A stretch of 64,000 nucleotides of DNA. Origin: Pocillopora verrucosa (taxonomy: Eukaryota > Cnidaria > Anthozoa > Scleractinia > Pocilloporidae). Positions 1 through 12,050 of the stretch are shown piece after piece. The notes beneath the pieces are model-generated. The model ran no database searches, had not been told where the DNA came from, and saw only the letters and a list, made by a program, of their open reading frames with translations. The stretch spans positions 23,018,930-23,082,929 of the forward strand of contig NC_089314.1 in NCBI RefSeq assembly GCF_036669915.1. The letters run 5' to 3'. Both the position numbers and the translations under genes were made by a program. Numbering within the stretch: the first letter of the stretch is position 1; every line of letters begins with the position of its first letter.

Positions 1-3000
1 TAAACATGGTATAATAAAAATAGCCTGAATACTAATAGTGCGCAATTTTATCACGTTAATACGATCAACTGAGCGAGACATGAAATATTGCAACATCTCA
101 ATCTATCAAATATGTTACCTTGGGCGGGAGTTTCTCGTGGACAAGAAGAAAAGATACCACTGAAAGGTGCAGTTAGAATTTCGGTTTGGGTAACGCATGA
201 CAACTTACTTAAAATTCAATAGTTATGTTATCGTTTCGGCTTGTCACGCAACACAAGAGGAGGCTTGTCACGTAATAGGAGTACAGAACGGCCCCTGAAG
301 GAGCCCATCTGGTATGAAATTTACTTTTTGTTTTCACTTTAGCCTTTCCTGCTTTCAGTGGTTATTGGTTTTCGCGTGAAGTTTGAGAACTGTAAGAATC
401 AATTATCCCTAACAGCTTTCTCCTAACTAATGATGTCAATTCAAATGACGTATTTGGGTTTTAAGAAATATGACCAAATATAGAACTTTCAAAACGTTTT
501 GAACAGTGCCCACAAGAAAAGAATTGAAGGAGGCAAATATCGACTTGATCTATGTTGAGCATTATCAAGTTCTTGTCACTCTTGAAAACGTCGATTCTTG
601 AGTCATAAATGGTCTGGAGCATTGATGATTCGCACGTGATATGGTAATCAATGCGATTCCGCCCTGAAAGGGACTTTCCCGTTTCATAAACAGTTCCTGT
701 TTCAACGAGTCAAATCGAAACTACCCGAAGAAAACCATGATCCAAATGACCATCCTTCGCTAGTCTAACTAACCATAACTAGATTCGAGGACGAGATAAT
801 TTCAGAGTCAAAGCCGTCTATGACAGATATTTACCATTCTATAAAACGGCTCTTGCTTTCTTCAACTGACCCTTAGATAGCTTGAAACGTTAACTTCCGA
901 AGCCGCCATGTTTTCATACGTTTTCATGACTCAAGAGGCTTCAAAGGCGAACTACTTATCGAACTATCACGATATAAATCACGGTTTTTAGATCATCTTT
1001 AAGTTACTAAATGAGAGTTGGATGTCCTTAAAGTCTTCATCTTCAGGACATCGCAGTTAGGTAAATAAATTTGTCTTGATCAAAACAGGCAAATATATGA
1101 TATTTACCAAACTAACTCTCATGACAAGGACGCCTATGGTATTATTTCTTTGGTTGAAAATCATAAATTCACTATAATTTCGAGCAATATTGCTAAAAGA
1201 GTTGTCTTAATGTTCATAAGTACTTAAAGAAACAACACACTGCAATGAATAGAATTATAGATACCTTGCATATAGTCTTCACACAAGCTAATCAATTTAA
1301 AGATAAAAAAATATCTCCTCTGCATGTTATCAAAATGTGGCATATAGAACAGGGCGAGACGAATTCGCACCGGTGCTAAGGCGATATGTAGCAGCGTTTT
1401 CGTAGCATCGCCAAGCATAGAGACAAACATAAATATGTGGTATCCAAACAGTAACCCTTTCTAGGAAATTTATTTACGCGGAAATAACAGTTTATTCATA
1501 ACTTTGAGCTCGCAAATGCGTAATGGCTGAAGTTAAAACTACTGACCCATTTCTGAAGACGAATTTCGTGGATCACACTGATTTTTTCCACTCGTACTCA
1601 GGTTATAGCAGTGTCTTTATGAACTCAAGTGTTGGCAACGTCGGACAGATAAATACTTGGCGACGAGGTTCTTTATGGTATCGAAGGCTAACATGAAAGT
1701 TTTGAGGTAGGCCCCGTGGCTATGGTCCATAGTTTCAATAACCATCTGTTGAACTGTGTGCAAAGAATATAGGAACGGTTATTAATATTTAGAAAATCCA
1801 GTCGTAAAGAAAGTTAACTTTTTCTTCGATTTTGCTTCCTTTGAGCTTGCTATGTTGTTCAGTTGTCGCTCGTCGGTGAAGTCAAATGACTAAATGCTGG
1901 GTACAAACCTTAGTCGCAAATTCTGAAAATGTCTCCTTGTCAGGCAAATAGCAGCTAAATTCTGCTCTTAGGAAGAAGGCAAGACTAAATATTCCAACTG
2001 GCTAGGGGCGCCCCCGTTTCAACTCGTTTCGTTTTCAGTTTACTTATTTCCGTGTTAAATCGCTGGACCGCTGTCCTGTAAATAATTTGTCGGTTGGCGT
2101 AACACCGACTCCGAATGCAGCCTTGCATGAAATGCACGTGGCCACCATGCTGCCAGTGCGTTTTTTACATGCGTCTTCATTTAAAGTTTCATTCGGTTTT
2201 AATTAATTCCTTCAAAATGAAAATCGCATGGGAAACACGTGATAGAGTGAACACTGGAGTCATGTAGTCAGAACGTGAATAGACAGCGTCTGAAAAAAGA
2301 TTTACCGATTATGCGACTGAGCTTAAAATTTCCATGGCGAATTTTTGGTAAATATAGATAAATATCAAAAAGGAAATCCACTGGTCGTCACCGATTAAAG
2401 TCGAATAGAAGTGAATGTAACAAAGCGAGATGTAACTGTCAACCCAGGCCAGTGAACGCTATTTTCCTATGACTATACAACTGCATTATTCAGCAAATTT
2501 CAACGTTGTCTATACGTGGCGATATTATCTAGTATGTAATTTGTACCCTGTGAAAAAGTTGTTTCGGCGCATCTGCGCACAATCCAGGGTATTACACAAG
2601 TTGCGTCTGAGGCCCGTGCGCTGATTTTCCCTCACCAGTGTCGAGTTTCTACTCTCGAAAAACTCACGTCGAGTTGGATAAAAACCGACCTTTGTCCAGT
2701 CATTTTATTTGTATTTTCATTAAAAATCATATGCCGTTGAATTTCTTCGTCGTATTATATGAAATTAGAAATTATCTCGTTATTGCTCAATTCGGGTCTC
2801 TAGATTTTTTAATAGTCTGTGCTATGCTCTCCGTCCAGGTGAAAAATGGTTGCAGTTTCTTCTAAAAATCGTTTTCCCCTAATATTTCGCTCGTCTCCAC
2901 TAACCGAGACCAGCCTAACGTATGAAAAATTATATATTTTAATATAATTTATACCGGTACCGTTTAATAAGACTAAGTGGAAAAAGGCTAAAGTTTCGCC

Positions 3001-3080
3001 AACGTAATTGTAATAAGCACAGCATAAAGTAATAGCATAATTGTAATAACATGTACAACAAAATCACTCAGTTCAATTCG
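1..3080. other. Non-coding flank, nothing recognised
   Basis: About 3 kb of AT-rich sequence with only short frames (under 80 codons) that lack convincing splice sites or codon structure. I see no tRNA, tandem repeat or recognisable transposon protein. It may be distal intron or intergenic sequence. Confidence 0.5.
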
Positions 3081-3484
3081 CTAAAAAAAGTCCAGTTCTC
3101 ATGTAACAAGGGTGCAAATTTGTAACACGAATGCGGTTGGCAGGCAAGAAAAGACCATGAGCACGATCAAAAACTGCCAAGATTCTTTCGTCAACAGGCG
3201 CTCAAAACGTGTAACTGAAGCTTTAAACGACAATTAAATTTGTTTTTACTTTAAAAGATTACTATACACCAAGTTTACTTCGATGTATTTGTCTTTCTGT
3301 GTCTTTAACAATTATTCACCATCCTGAAGTGAATAACTGTTTTGGTATATACCCCACAGATACCAAAAAATTACTTTATTTCTTCAGCTCCATATACCGA
3401 AGAATGGTCAGAAATTAAACTCTTGACGCGCGATTTTGTCTTATCGACTGCTCGGAGGTGAATAGTACTTGCTATTCACTTCCA

Positions 3485-4718
3485 AGCTTTATTGCGCCCA
3501 TTTTGAAATCACTGGTGATCCCTGTAATCTGATTGGGTCTGATTGGTGCGATCTATTTACGAATCGCACCATTTTGCTTTAAATCGCATCTCTTTCCCAG
3601 CCATTGAAGAGGCTACACCAAAAACAAACAAACCAATAAGATTTCAAGGCTTGTTTAAAGCAACCAATCAAATTGCAGGAAAATGAAAGACAAAGAGTAT
3701 CATGTGGCAAATTTTGCAACTTTTGTTTCCAAAACTCTTATTTTTCCCCCCCAAAAATGGATGAATTTAATTTCAAACCGGCTCAGTACTGCATCCACAA
3801 AATATTTTAACTGACCAAGTCCTGTATTTAGGCGATTTCAAAATGGATGTAATAAAGTGGTAATTGAACCTCGCGTCGTGCAATTTTGGTCTGAAATTAT
3901 ACTTGTGATTTCAAATCGAACTCGCGCTGCGCGCTCGTTCGATTTTGAAGTCACAGGTATAATTTCAGCCTAATAATATACATGAAAAAATTACTCAGTT
4001 CTGATTGGTTAAGATAAATGCAGCTTTCAGGTAATTCAGCGCAAAGGAGGGTTAATTCTGATTGGTCAATAATCAAAGAAATTCTCAGATAGCCAATCAA
4101 GTGTGAGCCTTGGATATCGCAACATTTGGATACGCTGAAAATTTGCGAGCAAAACAATGGCCGCCGTTTGAAGAAGGTTTTCTTTGCCACCTCAAAAACT
4201 GTACAGCAGCTGAAAAACAGCTCTAACGACGAAAACACTGTAAAAAGCACTGCTTTTTGGTTGTCGGTTTGGAAAAAAGTGGTGTTTAGAGAAGGGAGTT
4301 GCCAAGGAAATCGAAAATTACGAGTCGACCCAACTTAACACTTAACTCGAGCGATTCTACGCCGAAATTAAAAACCAACAAGGTTAAACCTCGCAAACGA
4401 CAATTCCATTCCATCGAAAGTGATTTGGACACATATTGAACTATTCCTTGAACTGTTAGGCCAGACTTTGAACTCTTTGCGCCTTAAAGATGTGAAAATA
4501 TCATTGTATACTATTCTTTTGATCGTACGCGGTTGTTTTGACCGAACACACAAAGTCACTTGCAGGGTTTTAATAAATTATTTTTACACTTGATGCACGC
4601 GCTTTACTTCTGCGTAATTACGATAAGCTACCTCGTATTTTTTCATGTATATTATTAATACGTAATCACATGATTTTCTCATGCAATTCGGAATAAATAA
4701 GCACTGAACTGAGTGGTA
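3485..4718. mobile_element. Inserted repeat-like segment inside the death-domain relic
   Basis: This block interrupts sequence that is contiguous at 45.5 kb. It contains a strong palindrome at about 3888-3968, whose two arms are gatttcaaatcgaactcgcgc and its near-complement. It also holds repeated 'gattggt' blocks at 3520-3550 and 4005-4100, and the recombinase fragment at 4126-4450. I did not identify terminal inverted repeats or a target duplication. The boundaries come only from where the paralogous alignment breaks. Confidence 0.5.
4126..4450 (+). pseudogene. Degraded tyrosine-recombinase-like (ZMYM/QRICH1/Crypton-type) fragment
   Basis: The plus strand reads NTVKSTAFWLSVWKK. A +1 shift then continues as WCLEKGVAKEIENYESTQLN, followed by a stop and LERFYAEIKNQQG. 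This matches the familiar start of the DUF3504-like recombinase domain found in ZMYM/QRICH1-type proteins and many cnidarian repeats: an NT-K-S start, a WxxW-like segment, then a LERFYAE motif. At least one frameshift and two in-frame stops occur within 100 codons, and the downstream catalytic region is not recognisable. It is a fossil fragment carried by the surrounding insertion. Confidence 0.6.
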
Positions 4719-5022
4719 AGCGCGCGCGCGAAAAGCACTATTTACTTGTGTGCACATACCGAGTTATTTTTGAGCCAAAGTTTTTAGTCCTGTCTCTGTC
4801 AATGCGTTTGCCAATTAATTGATTAATTTAAAATTCATATAAGGAATTGAAAACGCAAATGTAATATGAATCCCATTTCTCCAAAGTCGGTGCGTGATAG
4901 AGGAAAAGGATTCCCCCTGCATTCCGTAAAACTTAGCCGCAATTAATTAGATTCATCCTCTACCTAAAATTTGCGACCTTAGTTATCTCAGAGTACCAAC
5001 ATGCATATAGACGGGAACTCAC

Positions 5023-7105
5023 CTTCTTCTATTTCGTTTTCGTTAATATCCATAAGATCAGAATCTTCATCCTCGGTGTCAGATTTTTCTGTATCTCCAA
5101 AATAACCCTCCTCAACTAATTGGGCTTTCGCCACCTGTGTTGCCACTAAGAAATGACATGGTCGGCAAAAAAAATATTCATGTTAAACAAAGAATCAGTG
5201 CATCATGGTACAATTCAGTCACGAATAAGATTTCGTATCACAGAACTAAAGTTTACAGTTCTCCAGTTATATTGCAATATTTTTAGCTCCCAGTAATAAC
5301 AAAAGTTGAAATAATCCACACATATATATTTACTATTACATCATTCTCGTAAATTCACGATAATGAAAATATTGACCCTTTACTTCAAAATGTAAACTTG
5401 GAGAAGGAACTTTCAATGGCGATTGACTTTATGTGAACATCTGTCAGATAAACGAAGGCTGGTGGGTAATATGTTTGTGAATTTTCACCATTATCTTAAT
5501 AATTCGTTGATTAGTCATTAATTCAAGTCCCAGGGAAGAGAAAGTATAATTTCCGTGGCGAAACATATTCCCTTCTGCCATTCCAAGAATTCGCTTAACA
5601 GCAGTAACCAGTACACGAAGGCTATCACCCTCGCAATTTAATTCCCATCTTCCCTACAAACTGTCACATAAACCCCCCATGAATTTGTTCAAGGCCTCCG
5701 GTTCCTACTTTTCAACACTTTTGTCATAGCCGTCTTTGGAAGCCCAAGACTTCCCGACCGCCAGGCAGTTGCTTGTACTTTCTTGAGTGTTTTTTTTTTC
5801 TTTTTTTTTTAGGAATAAAAACGTTTACTTTATCCTAACCTGTTTGTCATTTTGTCTTTTTGCGCTTTCGCGACTCTCCTTCCAATCAATTTAATTTCAT
5901 CTTTCTGCACTCAATTTCAACTTTCTGAACTGTTTGAGAAAAAATTTTGCAATCATATTATTACCATTTTTTCATTATCATTATCTTTTTTCGAAGATGG
6001 CTGATAAGGAAACCGATACACTCTTTGCGAGCAATCTCATATACCTCCAATACCTTCTGAGATGGCTGGAGCGTCCACGCCAGCCTCGAGGGCGGCCGCG
6101 AAAGGCGCGCGAGTAATAGTAATAGTTAGACTGAAGAAACGAACCTAAATATTTATGGAATTGATGCATACTGCTTGGAACAGATCGAACTACGTAACAG
6201 TTGATTTTTGTCCCAAGTCACTTACTTTTAATGGATGAAATTGATGAAGAATGATCAAAATGAATCGGGTAAGGTTTGTTTAAACTTGTTTATTAGCACA
6301 GCAGTTGCTGTTGGTGTGATGACGTGCGTGACTCTCATCAAATCATGGGGGACTCGTGGTAGTTCGTGGGTGACATTTAAAATAACGTGAACCTGACAAG
6401 TTTCCAATAACTAGCCGCTTATTTGTTTAAAGCTTTACACTGCAACATGCCTTGACTTGTGTTGCAAATTGTCTGGGTTCTCAGTGGCTGAGGTCGATAA
6501 ATAAATTAACTTAACAATCCTTAAGTATACTAAATAGTTTTGACTGTATAATAATCGTGTAGATCACAGGCAGACAACCCTGTGGGTTTGAGGCCGCGTA
6601 ACGTCAGTTATTTGATACGCTAGTTGAACTCTTACATTGTTTGTAATTTGCAACGGTCGATCTCGGCAAGACGCAAGTGATCCCAAGAAATTTTCATAAA
6701 TATCGCAAATCGTGACATTTCATCCCCAAAATCCGCTTAATGACAATCAGATAATTGAAATTTCACTTACCTTTGTTTTTCTGTGTTGTCTCGAGTGATT
6801 TTGCGGGGTTTCGGGACGGTTAATTCCCCTTTAAAGGCAAAGGAAAGTAAGGAAGACCACAAGGCGTGCAACTTCCAGGACCGTCTGGGCCGAAAGCCTC
6901 CAGAACTTCGCCGAATTTCCCGTTCCAAATGTCACGCACCTCCCAGCTTCGGGTACGTTAAAAGTCGATAAACGTGTAATATTCAAGCCAAATAGTCAGT
7001 GCAATTGCTTGCCTCTAACCACCTCAAAAGCCTGCTCGATTTCCGACATTCGTTCATCATCCGCCGTCAACACATGATGTGGACCGAAGTGGTCGATCAT
7101 AAGCC
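5023..7105 (-). CDS. Putative small acidic gene Z, two exons seen
   Basis: Two minus-strand exons are supported. The 5' candidate (about 7022-7103) opens with ATG and reads MIDHFGPHHVLTADDERMSE, then IEQAFEV, ending near a possible GT donor. The second (5023-5134) has a CACAG acceptor and a GTGAGT donor. It encodes VAKAQLVEEGYFGDTEKSD followed by a very acidic stretch ending ENEIEEG. Both join in phase 0. Further exons may lie below 5023. Another splice-like block at 6774-6960 (GTAAGTG donor at 6768-6774) could be a middle or untranslated exon. The family is not recognised. A long acidic tract is common in nuclear or chaperone-type proteins but is not diagnostic. The link between the two exons is inference; the 5023 exon could instead belong to gene A. 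Confidence 0.4.
5146..5998. repeat. Dispersed repeat copy 1 (about 385 bp at 5580-5965)
   Basis: Positions 5580-5965 match 18280-18663 over most of their length, for example the shared blocks aagaattcgcttaa, cagtaaccagt and cacgaaggctatcac, and later ttactttatcctaac and gactctcct. In the second copy the minus strand retains coding-like text (ALKNGYDKSVKVGPEALNKI), but both copies carry stops and shifts. The family is probably a degraded transposon-derived frame and I cannot name it. Nothing else is recognised between 5146 and 5580. Confidence 0.55.
5998..6116 (+). pseudogene. Possible N-terminal scrap of a PIF/Harbinger-type nuclease
   Basis: A 39-codon frame starts MADKETDTLFASNLIYLQYL and ends in a basic run (RWLERPRQPRGRPRKARE) before TAA. 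A short acidic start, a leucine/tyrosine-rich helix and then an arginine-rich run is typical of the N-terminus of HARBI1-like transposases in cnidarian genomes. No catalytic domain follows, so this is at most a remnant. The GC-rich end (6075-6115) is compositionally unlike its surroundings. Confidence is low because the match rests on overall pattern only. Confidence 0.25.
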
Positions 7106-7214
7106 TTCGATTAACCGTATTTACAATTTAAACTAATCACAAACCAAGCTCAGATTTCACTCCCCACCCTCCCAGGCCAGCGCAAGGGTGTCGGTTGGAA
7201 TACGGTACAAACTA

Positions 7215-7310
7215 GCCCTCCCCCAAGACTTTTTTACCACTTCCGTTCCGCAACCGGAAAAAATAATAGCCAATCGAAACGAAGCTGTCAGTAGTGTCAG
7301 TGGTTAGATC
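7215..7310 (-). promoter_or_regulatory. Possible promoter of gene Z
   Basis: Just upstream of the ATG-bearing exon at 7022-7103 lies a GC-richer block with two opposed ETS-type core sites (acttccg at 7239-7245 and ccggaaa at 7254-7260). ETS sites are common in TATA-less metazoan promoters. No TATA box is evident. This is inference from position and motif only. Confidence 0.25.
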
Positions 7311-8745
7311 ACGAATGTTTGTACGAGCGTGCTTAACCTAACGAGAGGCTAAGAGCTTAATGGCTTATTCTTTCCACATATTTCTGTAGAGTATAAGACA
7401 AATAGTCAAATCGAAACTTCTATATTACTTTCATTTCCGAGATAAAATTCTTCCGACTTAACACAAATCTAGGTAAGTCAAGCAAAGGTGAAATATAAAG
7501 CAAATAATTTTGTACAACCCTAAGCGGAAACAACATCTCTGCTGCCAGACGTGGTTTTCATTAAGAACGTAATCGTTTTAATCAGCTTTATCATTTCTCT
7601 AAAGGATTTTGATTATTTATATATCCACTTTATAAAGTAACTTGCCTGAAATTTCAGACAGGAGGTTACACTTGGATAATTACAGAGCTTCCCCGTATAG
7701 CAAAAGGGTTTTTTCCCTATTTCTATATACTGATATTTCTGTTTAAATGATATTGACCATGAATAGAAAATTGACCAAAGCTTGGAAAGATTCCAAGTGC
7801 ACATTTAGCGGAGAAATGCCTTCCTCTAGATGAATACTGAGGTGCCTAGTAATCTGCTTTTCACCGGATAGCTTCCTTCATTGGACTTTCCGGCTCTTTC
7901 GTGAACGCCCCCCGTAGACAAGCAAAGCTCTTGGGATTCGTGAAATCTTGGAGTCCCCCAACTTTAAAGGGGGATACCCCTTCTTAACTAAAGGATTCTT
8001 ATAACTCCGTCAATTAGCTTGTTAAGATTACCCGTTTTTGCCATAAAAATAGAGACAAATGGTGGTGCGGGGTATTATAATTTCGTTCCGAAAAGCGATG
8101 GAAGAAGCACGACTTTAATGGAGAACTCGAGTCACAAAAAGTACTTAAAACACTCCATACATGATGCTGGTGCGAGCCCATGAAACATAACGAACATGGA
8201 TAGCTCCTTCATGATCAGGGCAGGGTTGTTCAAAACTAGGTTAAGATAACCCACGGTTAATATGAAACTTGTTTTAAGATCTGAAAGCTTGAAAAGAAAA
8301 CTCAGCTTAACTCTTTTTGTCTTCAATTTGATGATTAAATGCCCCAAAAAGAAAAGGGTAAAATTATCCTAAAACGGCTTTTGAGTAGAGAAACATAGAA
8401 ACCTATAATAAAATTTAACCCTGGGTTAGCGCTAATCGGCCTTCAAACAACAGAGCCCAGGTGATAAAGGGTGATTGTATGACACATAACACCACATGGA
8501 GGATACCCTCTTTATTGATGAGATTTGAGAAAAGTACAAATAGGCTTCCATTGAAGAACCGACTAAAGCTACTGATGGTGTAAAATGCCAAAGAAAAGCT
8601 GCTGTTCTTTTCTCTCACCGAAGCCTTTATTTCTCATCGCCTTAAAGGCCGATACACTAATTCGCCGCGAATTATAGTTACCATCGGGCTGCAATTCAGG
8701 AGCTTCGTTTCCATAAATGTATTTTCTGTCTTTAATTACCTTGGG
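7311..8745. other. Gene-free stretch
   Basis: Only short isolated frames are present, without splice-site support. I see no transposon protein, RNA gene or tandem repeat. Confidence 0.4.
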
Positions 8746-8749
8746 CATG

Positions 8750-9245
8750 CTGCGAATGAGAAAACTTTAGAAATCATAGACGTCACAGACGTGCTTTGAT
8801 AACTGGTGAAGATTGTGCTTCCTCCTCCTCATGCTTGTGTATCGCTATCACCATGGGTTTTAGCCAAGATTGACCAATCAAACTGTAATACTGTGTGACA
8901 AGTTAATAAGGTGTGTCTTATGATTTATATATAATTGTCATGCACATTCGAATAAGAAAATCGTATCGAGATTAAATCAACTCCAGCGATATCGCAGCGT
9001 CCATTTGATCTCAAATCGCGCTGAAATCCCAACTTATTAAAACGATAAGTAAATGCTGTCCCAAAGCTCCAGAGAACAAATTACTGCCAATCACTTTCTT
9101 TGGATCACAGTGCTTCGCATTCTACTTCCTATAAAATGCCAAAAGCTTGCAATGTCTTTCAGTGCATGCGACATGTAAACAGAGACGCCTTTTTTGAGGA
9201 TGGCAGATTCATAATAGCACTGGCTTCAATAGCTCTCGTGCATGG
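8750..9245. repeat. Local duplication, left copy
   Basis: This segment matches 11045-11540 in the same orientation, about 2.3 kb away. Shared landmarks are the block around aaatcatagacgt, cctcatgcttgtgtatcgctatc, catcgcgctgaaat-type text, and agagacgcctt followed by ttgaggatggcagattca. Neither copy keeps a long frame in common with the other. It is a diverged direct duplication of unknown content. Confidence 0.65.
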
Positions 9246-9596
9246 ATACACAGACTTGTGCACGTCAGCTTATGAAAACCTGACACTTATCCATGAGGGG
9301 GGGAGGATACGACTACGTGCAAGCTAATCTTACATCACAAATTATACACATTGGTTCCTCAAGTGAAATCTGTCTTCACAAGTGTTATTGTTTTCTCTAT
9401 AAGGCTAGAAATTATTCCGCATTCTTCATCCCATCTTTTTAATTGATTTTCATGTAATTTTCTCAACACTATTTCATAGGCCAAATAGTGAATACACAGA
9501 GCTGGATGAAGATAGCCGTAAGTAGGTAATTTTACCTGAATTACCAAACTAAGGTGTAGCGACACAATTAAAACTTTGGAACAGTTTCCAATGTAT

Positions 9597-10080
9597 ATTA
9601 TAACATAGCTAGCAGAGCCGCGCAATCAAATTCAGTATACGTAAGCGTGCTCAAAATCCCGATAGTGCACGCTGATAACGTGAGCAAATCGCTTCGCCAG
9701 AAATTTTTTTTCGCGCGAGCGGCCATTGTTAGCGCGGGGACAAGTAATATAATTCGCGACAATAATGGATACAAACAATTTTCCGACCTTTTCCCTTGGG
9801 CTAGAGTTCTTAAATAAGTTCTTAAATGAGGCGATTCGCTTCACTGTCCGAGGGTGATATGCAACAAATTCCACCGGCTATGTTATGAAACAATTGGTTC
9901 ATGCTTTTAGCTGTGCACTATCGAGTTATGGAGCACGTGGGAAGTTTGGAAAGCACTCAAGAAGCTAGAGTTGCCCTCGGCTATTGCCTCAGGCAACTCT
10001 TACACTTCTTTCGTGCTTTCTTAACTTCCCACATGCTCCATAACTCGATAGTGCACGCTAAAGTATGAACCAATTGTTAA
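9597..10080 (+). mobile_element. Foldback (hairpin) element, copy 1
   Basis: A long inverted repeat spans about 9885-10080. The left arm runs caattggttcatgc ... gtgcactatcgagttatgg ... cgtgggaagtttgg, and the right arm is its complement. The 50 bp loop carries a small inner hairpin (gttgccc/gcaactc). The upstream part (9597-9884, starting ataacatagctag) also matches copy 2. Copy 2, at 21810-22147, is in the opposite orientation. The element has no coding capacity and looks like a non-autonomous foldback or MITE family. Confidence 0.7.
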
Positions 10081-10202
10081 GTATAATGTGAAAGTTGTAC
10101 TTGGATCAACTTGGAACAACAAACTCTACTTGTGAAAGGATACATGTACTTAAAAACTGAAATTGTTAGATGTTGACAAAAGTTCCCTGTTTGTTTTTTT
10201 CA

Positions 10203-10259
10203 GATCAAGCACCATTTGATCCAAATGCTAAAGCAGACAGATTTTATATAAATGTTGAA
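10203..10259 (+). CDS. Possible isolated plus-strand exon
   Basis: A strong polypyrimidine tract and AG (tttttttcag) is followed by an open 19-codon stretch (QAPFDPNAKADRFYINVE) and a GTAAG donor. It is the only convincing plus-strand exon-like unit nearby. I found no partner exons, so it may be a fragment of another gene, a processed insertion or chance. Confidence 0.25.
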
Positions 10260-10313
10260 GTAAGATAAAGATTTGAAGGGACCTTTTGGTCTTATCTCTT
10301 CTTATAAAATTCC

Positions 10314-10395
10314 ATTTTAAACGTCTTTGTTTTACTTTGTTTTATTTTGTTTTACTTTGTTTTATTTTGTTTTATTTTGTTTTATTTTGTTTTAA
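10314..10395. repeat. Pentanucleotide-type microsatellite
   Basis: Repeated tttac/tttat-ttgt units (variants of tttgtttta) run for about 80 bp. It is a simple repeat with no coding role seen. Confidence 0.85.
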
Positions 10396-11044
10396 CAATT
10401 TTTAAGTTAGTTTCTTTATATAATACTTGGAAATACAGTAATACCATTGCTGACTGACTAATAAAGGATTACTTACAAAACTAATTTAGCTTACACTGCC
10501 ACAGTAACTCTGATACCTATCGTGCATTACTGATGCAAAGTCTGTTAAGACCCTTAACTTACTTACATACAGAAATAATGATTTGCATAACATTTGATCT
10601 ACATTATATAATTTTTTTTAAAACGTTAGAATAAATGCATTGCGCACAAAATGACAGAATAATTGCAATAATTGTAGTAATCACAACATTAATAATGATG
10701 ATTAGATTTACATTTATGTCTTCCAAACGCTTCATAAGATGCTAAGCTGTATCAAGCATTTAGAAACTTTATTTTTAATCTAGAACAAGTCTCACGTTGC
10801 TGTTCTGTATTTTGTAGTCCTGTGGCTCATTAAGACCTTAGGCTATCGTGTTGAGTGAAATGTTTCTGTAGTTATATTTTTTTACAAAAGAAAATTCATT
10901 TTATAATGAAAAGATTTGATAGCCAAAAGGCCAGCCCCCTCCTGTTCATTCGTAAATTAAGCGTTCGCTTTCCCCTCACGCGTGTAAGAGAAAAAAATTG
11001 ATTGAAAATCTTCGTTTCAATCAATATTTTTGGCGTCTTCGATT

Positions 11045-11540
11045 TTCTTGGGTAAGCTGCAAGTGAGATGATTTAAGAAATCATAGACGTGCCTTAATAA
11101 CCGATGCAGATTGTGCTTTTTCTCCTCATGCTTGTGTATCGCTATCGCCATGGTTTTTGCTATGATTGACAGAGTAAACCGTGATCTTGTGTGACAAAGG
11201 AGTGCCTTTTGATTTATCATTGTCATATTTGAATCAGAAAATCCTAGTGAAATTGAATCAAGATTTAAGCACCTGTCAATGAGCAACTCCTACAATATCG
11301 TGGCGGCAAATTACTTTTCCATCGCGCTGAAATCGCAGCTAACTTACACGGCTTAAGATTAAAAGATAAATAATTCTGTCCCAGACTTCCACCCACTTTC
11401 ATAAGAACACAGGGCTTTGCATCCTACTTCCCATATGGTTGCAAATGCTTGCAACGTCTTTAAATGCATGTTGCATGGCGGGAAGTACTTAGAGACGCCT
11501 TCCTTGAGGATGGCAGATTCACTATAGTGCTAGGTTTAAG
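11045..11540. repeat. Local duplication, right copy
   Basis: Diverged direct copy of 8750-9245. On the minus strand this copy keeps an 89-codon frame (11017-11286) ending ...KHNLHRLLRHVYDFLNHL..., but the left copy is broken in the matching region. A coding role is therefore not supported by conservation. Confidence 0.6.
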
Positions 11541-11638
11541 TAATGGATCTTGTCATCGTCAACTTCATATCCGCTTTGGCTACAATATAATTTACTGAGG
11601 CATCTCGACTTTCTTCGAAACTAAGCACTACCAACCAG

Positions 11639-11826
11639 TTAACCCTTTAACCCCTAAGAGTGACCTGCATCTAATTTCCCCTTACAACTGATATCACCCC
11701 TGAATCAAACATTAAGGTCACGACAATCATGGAAATGATCACCAACTGTCCTTGTCAGCGCTTCAGGAAATGTATAGAGAACAGTATGGAAAATATGTAC
11801 ACCGATGTCAGGGTGTAAAGGGTTAA
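11639..11826. mobile_element. TTAA-bounded MITE, subfamily 1
   Basis: The segment begins ttaaccctttaacccctaagagtgac and ends ggtgtaaagggttaa, giving short terminal inverted repeats around TTAACCC. It is about 188 bp long. Related copies lie at 34289, 36984, 41596, 41806 and 42373. It has no coding capacity. Confidence 0.75.
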
Positions 11827-12050
11827 CTGCTATAATGTGACTTCGTAGGTTTGCTTAGTCTTCGCTGACTTTGTGCGTTTTCTATATTTTCGTTGACTGT
11901 GTTTCTTCGTAGATTTCTTGAACTTTGTGTCTTTTTCTAAATCTTTGTTGACTGTGTGTGTTTGCTAGATTTTCGTTAATTAGTCACCTAGTGTTATGTG
12001 AGATTTTACTATCTTCCCTAGGGCAGTCAAGAATCCCTGTTCTTTCTTAC

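Larger units (their letters stand above)
3080..4835 (-). pseudogene. Decayed copy of the gene D upstream region and death-domain exon, split by an insertion
   Basis: Positions about 3110-3480 match 45130-45535 closely, sharing blocks such as ggcaggcaagaaaagacca and gacgcgcgattttgtc. The match resumes at about 4720-4830, which corresponds to 45555-45680. The second part is the 3' end of a death-domain exon on the minus strand. It reads LANALTETGLKTLAQK, then an in-frame TAA, then the conserved GTATGTG donor. Gene D has LAEALTDIGLKTLAEKLLG at this place. The 1.2 kb between the two parts is absent from the gene D copy and is treated as an insertion. The rest of the death domain is missing, so this is a non-functional relic of a dispersed duplication. 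Confidence 0.7.
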
